Shown: positions 46,013 through 54,063 of the stretch, in pieces | Numbering within the stretch: the stretch's first letter is position 1 | How the letters are laid out: the number at the start of each line of letters is the position of its first letter | The notes under the pieces: model-generated | Seen by the model: only the letters and a program-made list of their open reading frames with translations | The model's database searches: none | What the model was told of the DNA's origin: nothing | Made by a program: the position numbers and the translations under genes | DNA from: Polaromonas sp. AET17H-212 | Lineage (GTDB): Bacteria; Pseudomonadota; Gammaproteobacteria; Burkholderiales; Burkholderiaceae_C | Assembly (NCBI RefSeq): GCF_002379085.1 | Contig: NZ_NBZW01000020.1 | Coordinates: 1 to 64,000 of the forward strand | DNA: 64,000 nt | Direction of reading: 5' to 3'

Positions 46013-47071
46013 TCAATCGGCCTTGTAAAGCCAGCGGTACAGCGGTGCCACCAAAATAAGCACGGCCACAAGCCGGCACACCTGAAACGCCGTGACCACC
46101 GGCACACCGAGCTGCAGCACCTTGGCGGTGATGGCCATCTCGGCGATACCGCCCGGTGAGGTCCCCAGAATCAGCGTGGCCAGCGGCAAGCCGGTGGCCC
46201 ATGCCAGCAGCGCGGCGAAACCGCTGCAGAGCACCAGCATGACCAGGGTGCCCAGCACCACCGACGCCATCCAGCGCGGCGCGGCGTGCAGAAAGGTCGG
46301 TGAAAACCGCACGCCCAGACCCACGGCGATCAGCAGTTGCGCGGTGTTGGTCAGCCAGGGCGGAATGCCCGACAGGTGCAGGCTGGCCATGGTCAGGCCC
46401 ATGGTCACCAGCAGCGGCCCCATGAACCACGGGTTGGCCCGGCCCAGCCGAAGCATCAGCCAGGCGCCTGCAGCAGTGGCCAGGGCCAGCGCGGCCAGCC
46501 CCGGTCCGCTCACCGCGCGCAGCACCGGCGGGTTCAGGTCCAGGCCATGCAGTCCGCTGAACTGCATTGCAAACGGAATCGTCACCGTGACCAGCAGCAG
46601 CCGCAGGCTGTGCGAGGCCGCCACCAGGTCAGTGCGTGCATGGGCACGTTCGGCCAGCAGGGTCATCTCGGAAGCACCGCCTATGGCCCCCGCGAAATAA
46701 CTGGTGGCACGCATCGCCGGCGCCGGCACGCCGGGCATGCGCGGCGCGTTGACACGGTGCAACCAGCCGCCAAAGGCCAGGCCCAGCCCCAGCGCCCAGA
46801 CAATCGCCAGCGCGATGGCCCACCACAGGCTGCCCACCAGCGCGGTCACCTGCGGCGTGAAGTACAGGCCCAGCGCCGTGCCGATCACCCACTGGCCGGT
46901 GTTGTTCAGCGGCCGCCAGTTGGCGGTCGGCGCACCGGCGATCGCGGCGCAGGCCGTGGCCAGCAGCGGACCAATCATCCACGGCAGGGGCGTCCCGATC
47001 CAGACGCAGAGCCAGGCGCCGGCCAGCGCCAGCAGCAGGGAGAAAACAACATGAAACGGCTTGAGACGCAT
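46013..47071 (-). CDS. AbrB-family (PF05145) membrane protein
   Basis: A 352-residue polytopic protein made of two repeated halves of about five helices each. Each half carries the pattern PWMIGPLLATACAAIAGAP or NPWFMGPLLVTMGLTMASLH, and GTSPGGIAEMAITAKVLQLG against AGAIGGASEMTLLAERAHAR. Databases name the family AbrB transcriptional regulator or ammonia monooxygenase; both names are misleading for what looks like a transporter. ATG 47071 was chosen; a TTG at 47098 also opens the frame. Divergent from the ChaN gene. Confidence 0.88.
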   Translation of the reverse strand: MRLKPFHVVFSLLLALAGAWLCVWIGTPLPWMIGPLLATACAAIAGAPTANWRPLNNTGQWVIGTALGLYFTPQVTALVGSLWWAIALAIVWALGLGLAFGGWLHRVNAPRMPGVPAPAMRATSYFAGAIGGASEMTLLAERAHARTDLVAASHSLRLLLVTVTIPFAMQFSGLHGLDLNPPVLRAVSGPGLAALALATAAGAWLMLRLGRANPWFMGPLLVTMGLTMASLHLSGIPPWLTNTAQLLIAVGLGVRFSPTFLHAAPRWMASVVLGTLVMLVLCSGFAALLAWATGLPLATLILGTSPGGIAEMAITAKVLQLGVPVVTAFQVCRLVAVLILVAPLYRWLYKAD

Positions 47072-47180
47072 CCGGGGCAAAAAGGAGGTGAGGGGCAAGA
47101 AGGGCAGGGCATTGGCCGGCAGGCAGCCACCGGATTTCAGATGGGGCTAGTATCGCCCTGAGAGTCTCTCCGAGAATGCC

Positions 47181-48065
47181 ATGAACACCGCCCCACCCAC
47201 CCTTCAACACACACGCCGGCGCCTTGCCGCCCTGGTCCCGCTGCTGCTCGTGCTGCTGGCCGCCTGCGCCAAGGCGCCCGAGCCGCGGCTGTTTCCGCAT
47301 GCGCCGAATGACATCACGGCACGCACCGAGGCCCTGCTGCCTGCCGACGTGATCCTGCTCGGCGAGCAGCACGATGCGGCCGAGCACCAGGACATCCAGC
47401 GTCAGGTCATCGAGTACCTGGCGGTGCGCGGCCAGCTGGCCGCCGTGGCGCTGGAGATGGCCGAGGCCGGCACCAGCACTGCGGCCCTGAAATCGAACAG
47501 CACCCAGCTGCAGGTGCAGGCCGCCCTGGGCTGGAACCACAAGAACTGGCCCTGGGCGGCGTACGGCCCGGCCGTGATGGCTGCCGTCAAGGCCGGCGTG
47601 CCGGTGCTGGGCGCCAACCTGCCGGCGGCGCAGATGCGCGAAGCCATGGCCGACGGCCGGCTGGACCAGCCCCTGCCCGGCCCCGCGCTCAAGGCCCAGC
47701 AGCAGCTGATACGCATCGGCCACTGCGGCTTGTTGCCGGAGGACCGGATCTCCCCGATGACACGCATCCAGATCGCGCGCGACATCCGCATGGCGAACAC
47801 GCTGCAGCAGGCGGCCCTGCCCGGGAAAACCGTGGTGTTGCTGGCCGGCAGCGGCCATGTCAACCGCACGCTGGGCGTGCCCCAGCACCTGCCGCCCGGC
47901 CTCCAGGCCAAGGCCATACAGCTACGCGCCGGTCCGGCCACAAGCGCGCCGGATGCGCGCCGGGAGGCCGACAGCAGGCCGGCGTTTGATGCCGTCTGGC
48001 CGACACCGGCTGTACCCGCGCAGGACTACTGCGCAACGCTGAAAGACAAATTCAGCGGGCAGTAG
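47181..48065 (+). CDS. ChaN-family (haem-binding) lipoprotein
   Basis: A 294-residue predicted lipoprotein: signal LAALVPLLLVLLAACAKAPE with a lipobox cysteine at about 31. The ChaN core follows: ADVILLGEQHDAAEHQDIQR at about 55-74, VALEMAEAG, WPWAAYGPAVMAAVKAGVPV, and VVLLAGSGHVNRTLGVPQHL. ChaN of Campylobacter binds haem in the outer membrane; that role here is inferred. The His in GEQHD and GSGHV are conserved positions. Confidence 0.87.
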   Translation: MNTAPPTLQHTRRRLAALVPLLLVLLAACAKAPEPRLFPHAPNDITARTEALLPADVILLGEQHDAAEHQDIQRQVIEYLAVRGQLAAVALEMAEAGTSTAALKSNSTQLQVQAALGWNHKNWPWAAYGPAVMAAVKAGVPVLGANLPAAQMREAMADGRLDQPLPGPALKAQQQLIRIGHCGLLPEDRISPMTRIQIARDIRMANTLQQAALPGKTVVLLAGSGHVNRTLGVPQHLPPGLQAKAIQLRAGPATSAPDARREADSRPAFDAVWPTPAVPAQDYCATLKDKFSGQ

Positions 48066-48085
48066 CCCCGGCCACGCTCAGGCGT

Positions 48086-49426
48086 TCAGGCGTTCTTCTT
48101 GATGGAGTCCGCCACCACACTGACGATGCGCTCGATGTGCTCTTTTTCCACGATGTAAGGCGGGCAGATCACGATATTGTCGGCCGCCGGGCGCACCAGC
48201 ACGCCGTGTTTGAAGCAGTCCATGAAGATGTCGTAAGCGCGTTTGCCCGGTGCACCGGCGATGGACGTCAGCTCCACCGCACCGGCCAGGCCCAGGCTGC
48301 GGATGCCGACCACATTGGGCAGGCCCTTGAAGCCGCTGTGCATGGCGTCGCCGAGCACGGTGCCCATCTGTCCGGCGCGTTCAAACAGCTTTTCTTCCTT
48401 GAACAGGCCCAGCGTGGCAATCGCCGCGGCGCAGGCCACCGGATGGCCCGAGTAGGTGTAGCCGTGGAAAAACTCCACCGCATGGGCCGGGCTGTCGGCA
48501 TTGGCGTCCATCATGGTGTTGTAGATGCGGTCGGAACAGATCACGCCGCCCAGCGGGATCACGCCGTTGGTCACGCATTTGGCGAAGTTCAGCATGTCGG
48601 GCACCACGCCGTAATAGTCGGCGCCGAAGTTGGTGCCCATGCGGCCGAAACCGGTGATGACCTCGTCAAAAATCAGCAGGATGCCGTGTTTGTCGCAGAT
48701 CTCGCGCAGGCGCTTGAGGTAACCCTTGGGCGGCAGGTACCAGCCGGCGCTGCCGGCCACCGGCTCGACGATCACGGCCGCGATGTTGCTGGCGTCGTGC
48801 AGCGGCAAAATGCGCTGCTCGAGTTCCAGCAGGATGTCCTCTTCCCAGACCGGCTCGGCGCCGTGGATGTAAGCGTGTTTGACCGGGTCGTGGATGAAAC
48901 GCATGTGGTCCACGCGCGGCAGGAAGGCCGAGCCGTAGACCTTGCGGTTGGCCGGAATGCCGCCCACACTCATGCCGCCGAAACCAACGCCGTGGTAGCC
49001 TTTTTCGCGGCCGATGAAGACATTGCGGTGGCCCTCGCCGCGCGCGCGGTGGTAGGCCAGCGCCACCTTGAGCGAGGTGTCGGCCGCTTCCGAGCCGGAA
49101 TTGCAGAACAGCACCTGGTTCAGGTCACCGGGTGCCATGCCGGCAATCAGGTCGGCGGCCTTGAAGGCCTGGTCGTTGCTGGCCTGGAAGGCGGTCGCGT
49201 AGTCCAGTGTGTCGAGCTGCTTCTTGATGGCTTCGTTGATCGGCTTGCGGTTGTGGCCGGCGCCCACGCACCACAGGCTGGAAATGCCGTCGAGCACCTG
49301 CTTGCCGTCGTGCGTCGTGAAAAACATGCCATCGGCTTTCACAAAAACCCGCGGGTCCTTCTTGAAGCTGCGGTTCGGTGTGAAGGGCAACCACTGGTGG
49401 TCCATGTTGAAGTCTTGATAGGCCAT
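48086..49426 (-). CDS. Class III omega-aminotransferase (beta-alanine:pyruvate type)
   Basis: A 446-residue PLP enzyme. The N-terminus MAYQDFNMDHQWLPFTPNRS and the segments FCNSGSEAADTSLKVALAYH, LLIFDEVITGFGRMGTNFGA and PDMLNFAKCVTNGVIPLGGV (PLP lysine in FAKCVTNG) place it with beta-alanine-pyruvate and related omega-aminotransferases. It moves an amino group from an omega-amino acid or amine to pyruvate. Exact substrate uncertain. Divergent from purU; no pathway partner adjacent. Confidence 0.92.
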   Translation of the reverse strand: MAYQDFNMDHQWLPFTPNRSFKKDPRVFVKADGMFFTTHDGKQVLDGISSLWCVGAGHNRKPINEAIKKQLDTLDYATAFQASNDQAFKAADLIAGMAPGDLNQVLFCNSGSEAADTSLKVALAYHRARGEGHRNVFIGREKGYHGVGFGGMSVGGIPANRKVYGSAFLPRVDHMRFIHDPVKHAYIHGAEPVWEEDILLELEQRILPLHDASNIAAVIVEPVAGSAGWYLPPKGYLKRLREICDKHGILLIFDEVITGFGRMGTNFGADYYGVVPDMLNFAKCVTNGVIPLGGVICSDRIYNTMMDANADSPAHAVEFFHGYTYSGHPVACAAAIATLGLFKEEKLFERAGQMGTVLGDAMHSGFKGLPNVVGIRSLGLAGAVELTSIAGAPGKRAYDIFMDCFKHGVLVRPAADNIVICPPYIVEKEHIERIVSVVADSIKKNA

Positions 49427-49555
49427 GGCGAAATCTCCTGCTAAAAAATGGGGCAGCCGGGTATTGGCGGTAGATCATGCATTCTGGCACTCCCGGCGAC
49501 AATGTGCTTTCCGGCAAGCACCTGGTGGCCGGCCACCTGCGACAATTCATCCCCC

Positions 49556-50428
49556 ATGAGTCCTACTTATATCCTCACCCTGTCCTGCCCCGACCGCCCG
49601 GGCATTGTTCATGCGGTTTCCGGTTTTTTGTTCGAACGCGGCGGCAACATCCTGGAAGCGGCGCAGTTCAGCGACGACAAGCGCGACGACCCGGCGGCCG
49701 ACGCCACCGGCCTGTTTTTCATGCGTGTCAGTTTTGCCTGTGACCAGCTCTCCTATGAAAATCTCAAGGAACAGGTCGGCACGCTGGGTGTGCTGTTCGA
49801 CATGCGCTGGGGCCTGCACCAGACCGCCGAGCCGATGCGCACGGTGCTCATGGTCAGCAAGGAAGGGCATTGCCTGAACGACCTGCTGTTTCGCTGGAAG
49901 TCGGGGCTGCTGCCGCTGGACATCCGCGCCATCGTCTCCAACCACCGCGATTTTTACCAGCTGGCGGCCAGCTACAACGTGCCCTTCCACCACATTCCGG
50001 TCACGGCCGCGACCAAGGACAAGGCCGAAAAGAAGCAGTACGACATCATCGAGGCCGAAGGCGCCGAACTGGTGGTGCTGGCGCGTTACATGCAGATCCT
50101 GAGCAACGACCTGTGCAAAAAGCTGGCCGGCCGGGCCATTAACATCCACCACTCGTTTCTGCCCAGCTTCAAGGGCGCCAAACCTTATTACCAGGCCCAC
50201 GCCCGCGGCGTGAAACTGATAGGCGCGACCGCGCACTACGTGACGGCCGACCTCGACGAAGGCCCGATCATCGAGCAGGATGTGGCCCGGGCCGACCACA
50301 GCAAGACCGTGGAAGCCCTGACCGCCATGGGCCGGGACACCGAAAGCCAGGTGCTGGCGCGTGCCGTGTTGTGGCACAGCGAACACCGGGTTTTACTGAA
50401 CGGCCACAAGACAGTCATCTTCAAGTGA
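49556..50428 (+). CDS. purU: Formyltetrahydrofolate deformylase
   Basis: A 290-residue enzyme hydrolysing 10-formyl-THF to THF and formate. An N-terminal ACT domain (YILTLSCPDRPGIVHAVSGF) is followed by the formyltransferase-like domain with LARYMQILSNDLCKKLAGRA and the catalytic block NIHHSFLPSFKGAKPYYQAH, then GATAHYVTADLDEGPIIEQD. The open frame begins earlier (49448) but ATG 49556 starts the ACT domain correctly. The stop overlaps the GTG start of a LysR gene. Confidence 0.97.
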   Translation: MSPTYILTLSCPDRPGIVHAVSGFLFERGGNILEAAQFSDDKRDDPAADATGLFFMRVSFACDQLSYENLKEQVGTLGVLFDMRWGLHQTAEPMRTVLMVSKEGHCLNDLLFRWKSGLLPLDIRAIVSNHRDFYQLAASYNVPFHHIPVTAATKDKAEKKQYDIIEAEGAELVVLARYMQILSNDLCKKLAGRAINIHHSFLPSFKGAKPYYQAHARGVKLIGATAHYVTADLDEGPIIEQDVARADHSKTVEALTAMGRDTESQVLARAVLWHSEHRVLLNGHKTVIFK

Positions 50429-51306
50429 CCGCTGCCCGCATCCCGCCCATCCAGTGCCTGCTGACCTTTGAGGCGCTGGCGCGGCTGCGCAGCGTCACCC
50501 AAACCGCGGAAGAGCTGAACGTGACGCCCAGCGCGGTGAGCCACCGCGTCAAGCAGCTCGAACAGATCATCGGCACCAAGCTGTTCGGCCGGGCTGACTT
50601 TTCGCTGACCACCGAGGGCAGCGAATACCTGGCCCATGTGCGCGAGGGCCTGGCGACGCTGCAGAAATTTCCGGGCACGGCCGGCCAGAGCGGCAGCCCC
50701 GGCAAGCGCAAGCTGCGCCTGGCCGTCACGCCGACTTTTGCCCGCTCCATCCTGATCCCGCGCCTGCGCCAGTTCACCGATGCCTACCCCGAGATCGACC
50801 TGACGCTGCAGGTGTCCATCCCCCTGCTGGACGTGGTGGCCGAGGACGCCGACCTGATCGTGCGTTTCGGCACCGGCCGTTATGCCGACCTCGAGCACGT
50901 CTGCCTCATGAAGGACGAAGTCACGCCGCTGGCCTCGCCGGCCTATGTGCGGGAGCACGGGCCTTTTGAAGTTCCCGAGGATCTGGACGGGGAAGCGCTG
51001 CTGCGCTCGCCGCTGGAGCCCTGGCGCACGTGGTTTGCGGCCCACAGCCTGGACTGGGCCGAGCCGGTCGATGGCTCGCAGTTCAATGACATCGGCCTGA
51101 TGTGCGACGCCGCCGCCGCCGGCATGGGTGTGGCACTGGTGCGCCTCAAGCTGGGCGCACCGTGGCTGGAACATGGCTCCCTGGTACGTTTGTACGAGCG
51201 CAACGTGCCCAGCCCGCACGCCCACTACCTGTGCTGGCGCACCGGCATGATGGACCGCTGGGAATGTGCCGCCTTTGCCGACTGGCTGAAAAAATCGGTC
51301 GCCTAG
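50425..51306 (+). CDS. LysR-family transcriptional regulator (GcvA-like)
   Basis: A 293-residue regulator. The HTH segment is SVTQTAEELNVTPSAVSHRVKQ at about 22-43 and is followed by the usual linker and a periplasmic-binding-like effector domain (LRLAVTPTFARSILIPRLRQ; DADLIVRFGTGRYADLEHVC). The start is GTG 50425 overlapping the purU stop (GTGA), suggesting coupled translation; GTG 50371 is an in-frame alternative inside purU. Whether it controls purU, the aminotransferase or the glcD operon just downstream is unknown. Confidence 0.9.
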   Translation: MTAARIPPIQCLLTFEALARLRSVTQTAEELNVTPSAVSHRVKQLEQIIGTKLFGRADFSLTTEGSEYLAHVREGLATLQKFPGTAGQSGSPGKRKLRLAVTPTFARSILIPRLRQFTDAYPEIDLTLQVSIPLLDVVAEDADLIVRFGTGRYADLEHVCLMKDEVTPLASPAYVREHGPFEVPEDLDGEALLRSPLEPWRTWFAAHSLDWAEPVDGSQFNDIGLMCDAAAAGMGVALVRLKLGAPWLEHGSLVRLYERNVPSPHAHYLCWRTGMMDRWECAAFADWLKKSVA

Positions 51307-51327
51307 CTGTCCTGCCGATTTTGATGC

Positions 51328-51382
51328 GTTTTAGGTCTCCAGCCCTTGAAAGGCGGACGCAGGTAGCTACCAAAATGATAGC
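51328..51382 (-). repeat. Dispersed ~55-bp repeat, copy 7 (upstream of glcD)
   Basis: Minus-strand reading: GCTATCATTTTGGTAGCTACC, then TGCGTCC, spacer, TCAAGGGCTGGAGACCTAAAAC. This is one of the best-preserved copies. It lies between the LysR gene and glcD, about 110 bp before the glcD start codon. Confidence 0.7.
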
Positions 51383-51491
51383 ATCTCGGTTTTCACAAAA
51401 AACCGCCATTTTCTTCACGCCGCCCGCGCGCGCTTTGCATTAAAGTGCTTTCATCCCGGCGCCAAGCCGTGTTTCCTCCTGAAGGCCGCCC

Positions 51492-52994
51492 ATGAATGCT
51501 CCTCTTGACTCCCGGCAGCAGCAGCTGCTGAAACGCTCCGAACGCCAGGCCCAGGTCGTCGCGGCGCTGCAAGCGGTGCTGCCGGCGCATGCGCTGCTCT
51601 GGAACAGCGAAGACACCACGCCTTATGAATGCGACGGCCTGACCGCCTACCGCGAACGGCCGCTGGTGGTCGCCCTGCCCGAAACCTATGACCAGGTGCA
51701 GGCCGTGCTGAAAACCTGCCATGCGCTGGAAGTCCCCGTGGTGGCACGCGGCGCCGGCACCGGCCTGTCCGGCGGCGCCATGCCGCACAAGCTGGGCGTG
51801 ACCCTGTCGCTGGCCAAGTTCAACAAAATTCTGAAGATGGACGCGGCCAGCCGCACCGCGGTGGTCCAGGGCGGTGTGCGCAACCTCGCCATCAGCGAAG
51901 CCGCCGCCCCGCTGGGCCTGTATTACGCGCCCGACCCGTCCAGCCAGATCGCCTGCACCATAGGCGGCAACGTGGCCGAAAACTCGGGCGGCGTGCATTG
52001 CCTCAAGTACGGCCTGACCCTGCACAACGTGCTCAAGGTCAGGGGCTTCACGATCGAAGGCGAGGCGGTGGAATTCGGCAGCGACGCGCTGGACTGCGCC
52101 GGTTACGACCTGCTGTCGGTGGTCATCGGCAGCGAAGGCATGCTGGCCGTCACCACCGAGGTCACCGTCAAGCTGGTGCCCAGGCCGGTGCTGGCGCGCT
52201 GCATCATGGCCAGCTTCGACGACCTGCGCAAGGCCGGCGACGCGGTGGCGGCGGTGATTGCCGCCGGCATCATTCCGGCCGGGCTGGAGATGATGGACAA
52301 ACCCATGACCGCGGCGGTCGAGGACTTCGTGCACGCCGGTTACGACCTGACGGCCGAGGCGATCTTGCTGTGCGAGAGCGACGGCACGCCGGAAGAGGTC
52401 GAGGAAGAAATCGGCCGCATGAGCGCCGTGTTGCGCAACCACGGCGCCACGGCGATTGCGGTCAGCCAGAACGAGGCCGAACGCCTGCGCTTCTGGAGCG
52501 GGCGCAAGAACGCCTTTCCGGCCAGCGGCCGCATCAGCCCCGACTACATGTGCATGGACTCGACGATTCCGCGCAAGCGCCTGGCCGACATCCTGCTGGC
52601 CATCCAGCAGATGGAGATCAAGTACGGCCTGCGCTGTGCCAATGTGTTCCACGCCGGCGACGGCAACCTGCACCCACTGATTCTGTTCGACGCCAACGAC
52701 GCCGACCAGTTGCACCGCTGCGAGCTGTTCGGCGCCGACATCCTGGAAACCAGTGTGGCCATGGGCGGCACGGTGACCGGCGAACACGGCGTGGGCGTGG
52801 AAAAACTCAATTCCATGTGTGTGCAGTTCTCGGCCGCGGAAAACGAGCAGATGTTCGGCGTCAAGCGCGCGTTTGACCCGTTGGGCCTGCTCAACCCCGG
52901 CAAGGTGATCCCGACGCTGCAGCGCTGCGCCGAGTACGGAAAAATGCTGGTGCGCGGCGGCAAGATCTCGCACCCCGACCTCCCGAGGTTCTAG
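51492..52994 (+). CDS. glcD: FAD-linked 2-hydroxyacid oxidase, GlcD family
   Basis: A 500-residue VAO-fold flavoprotein of the glycolate/D-lactate oxidase family. The FAD-binding domain shows VPVVARGAGTGLSGGAMPHK at about 77-96 and DPSSQIACTIGGNVAENSGG at about 146-165. The C-terminal cap has CANVFHAGDGNLHPLILFDA and GTVTGEHGVGVEKLNSM. In E. coli GlcD works with GlcE and GlcF; neither is nearby here. Two base pairs after its stop come LrgA and LrgB homologues, so the operon pairs an oxidase with a candidate carrier for its substrate. Confidence 0.92.
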   Translation: MNAPLDSRQQQLLKRSERQAQVVAALQAVLPAHALLWNSEDTTPYECDGLTAYRERPLVVALPETYDQVQAVLKTCHALEVPVVARGAGTGLSGGAMPHKLGVTLSLAKFNKILKMDAASRTAVVQGGVRNLAISEAAAPLGLYYAPDPSSQIACTIGGNVAENSGGVHCLKYGLTLHNVLKVRGFTIEGEAVEFGSDALDCAGYDLLSVVIGSEGMLAVTTEVTVKLVPRPVLARCIMASFDDLRKAGDAVAAVIAAGIIPAGLEMMDKPMTAAVEDFVHAGYDLTAEAILLCESDGTPEEVEEEIGRMSAVLRNHGATAIAVSQNEAERLRFWSGRKNAFPASGRISPDYMCMDSTIPRKRLADILLAIQQMEIKYGLRCANVFHAGDGNLHPLILFDANDADQLHRCELFGADILETSVAMGGTVTGEHGVGVEKLNSMCVQFSAAENEQMFGVKRAFDPLGLLNPGKVIPTLQRCAEYGKMLVRGGKISHPDLPRF

Positions 52995-52996
52995 CC

Positions 52997-53350
52997 ATGC
53001 TGGGCTTACGCGGCCTGGCCTGGCTGCTGCTGTTGCAGTCCATCGGCGAACTGCTCTCGCGCGGCCTGTCCCTGCCCTTTCCCGGCCCGGTCATCGGCAT
53101 GCTGCTGTTGCTGGTCGCGCTGCGCTGGCCGGTGGTGCGCGAGCCGGTGGCGGCCTGCGCCGACTTTCTGCTGGCGCACCTGTCGCTGCTGTTTGTGCCG
53201 GTCGGTGTCGGTGTCATGACCCATCTGAGCCTGGTCAGCCAGTACGGCGGCCGCATGTTGCTGGTGATTGTCCTGTCGACGCTGATCGGGCTGGCCGTGA
53301 CGGTGCTGACCCTGCATGTCCTGTGGCGCAAACATGCCGAAATTCGTTGA
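52997..53350 (+). CDS. CidA/LrgA-family membrane protein
   Basis: A 117-residue protein with four hydrophobic segments, the typical size for LrgA. The family motif appears in LPFPGPVIGMLLLLVALRWP at about 27-46 and LLFVPVGVGVMTHLSLVSQY. Once called antiholin-like, the LrgAB family includes the plant glycolate/glycerate carrier PLGG1 and bacterial pyruvate carriers. The gene overlaps lrgB by 17 bp and follows glcD by 2 bp. Confidence 0.9.
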   Translation: MLGLRGLAWLLLLQSIGELLSRGLSLPFPGPVIGMLLLLVALRWPVVREPVAACADFLLAHLSLLFVPVGVGVMTHLSLVSQYGGRMLLVIVLSTLIGLAVTVLTLHVLWRKHAEIR

Positions 53351-54059
53351 ACTCTGGGTCTACCTTTCCGCCACGCCGCTGTTCGGCCTGACGGCCACGC
53401 TGGTGGTGTACGTCGTGGCCCAGGCCATCTACGCGCGCCTGCAGCAGGCGCCCTGGGCCAACCCGGTGCTCTGGACCGTGCTGGTGATTGCCGCGGTGCT
53501 GCTGGCTACCGGCGTGTCCTACCCGACCTATTTCGCCGGCGCGCAGTTCATCCACTTCCTGCTGGGACCGGCCGTGGTGGCGCTGGCCTGGCCGCTGTGG
53601 CAGCGCCGTGCCGAGCTGCGGCTGCGCTGGGGCCGCCTGCTGCTGGCCGCGCTGGCCGGCGGTTTTGCCGCCAGCGGCTCGGCGCTGGCGCTGGGCTGGG
53701 CCGTCGGTTTGCCCCTGGAGGTGGTGCTGTCGCTGGCGCCCAAGTCCGTCACCGCGCCGGTGGCCATGGGCATTGCCGACAAGATAGGCGGCATCCCGGC
53801 GCTGGCGGCCGTGTTTGCGGTCATCACCGGACTGGTCGGTGCGCTGAGTGGCAAATACCTGTTTGACGCCTTCGGGATTCCGCTGGATGCGGCCGGCTGG
53901 ACGGCGCGCGGCTTTGCACTCGGCACCGCCTCGCATGGCATAGGCGCAGCGCGCGCGCTGCAGGTCAACGCCGATGCCGGCGCCTACGCCGGCCTGGCGC
54001 TGGGCCTGCAGGTGGTGCTGGCGTCCTTGCTGATGCCGCTGCTGTTCCGCATTTTTTAA
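53334..54059 (+). CDS. LrgB-family membrane protein
   Basis: A 241-residue polytopic protein. Family motifs include ATGVSYPTYFAGAQFIHFLLG (about 56-76), the signature LSLAPKSVTAPVAMGIADKI (about 131-150) and GFALGTASHGIGAARAL. ATG 53334 gives the best N-terminus and overlaps the LrgA gene. With LrgA it should form a membrane transport unit; the context with glcD suggests glycolate, lactate or a similar 2-hydroxyacid as cargo. Confidence 0.92.
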   Translation: MPKFVELWVYLSATPLFGLTATLVVYVVAQAIYARLQQAPWANPVLWTVLVIAAVLLATGVSYPTYFAGAQFIHFLLGPAVVALAWPLWQRRAELRLRWGRLLLAALAGGFAASGSALALGWAVGLPLEVVLSLAPKSVTAPVAMGIADKIGGIPALAAVFAVITGLVGALSGKYLFDAFGIPLDAAGWTARGFALGTASHGIGAARALQVNADAGAYAGLALGLQVVLASLLMPLLFRIF

Positions 54060-54063
54060 GGAG

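Noticed and set aside
46013-47071. Transcription regulator or ammonia monooxygenase, as the family is often labelled.
   Set aside because: The protein is almost wholly membrane helices in two repeats with no DNA-binding domain or metal site; a transporter-like role is more likely.
52997-54059. Holin/antiholin lysis function for the LrgA and LrgB homologues.
   Set aside because: Context with glcD and knowledge of carriers in this family make transport of small organic acids the better reading; no murein hydrolase gene is adjacent.
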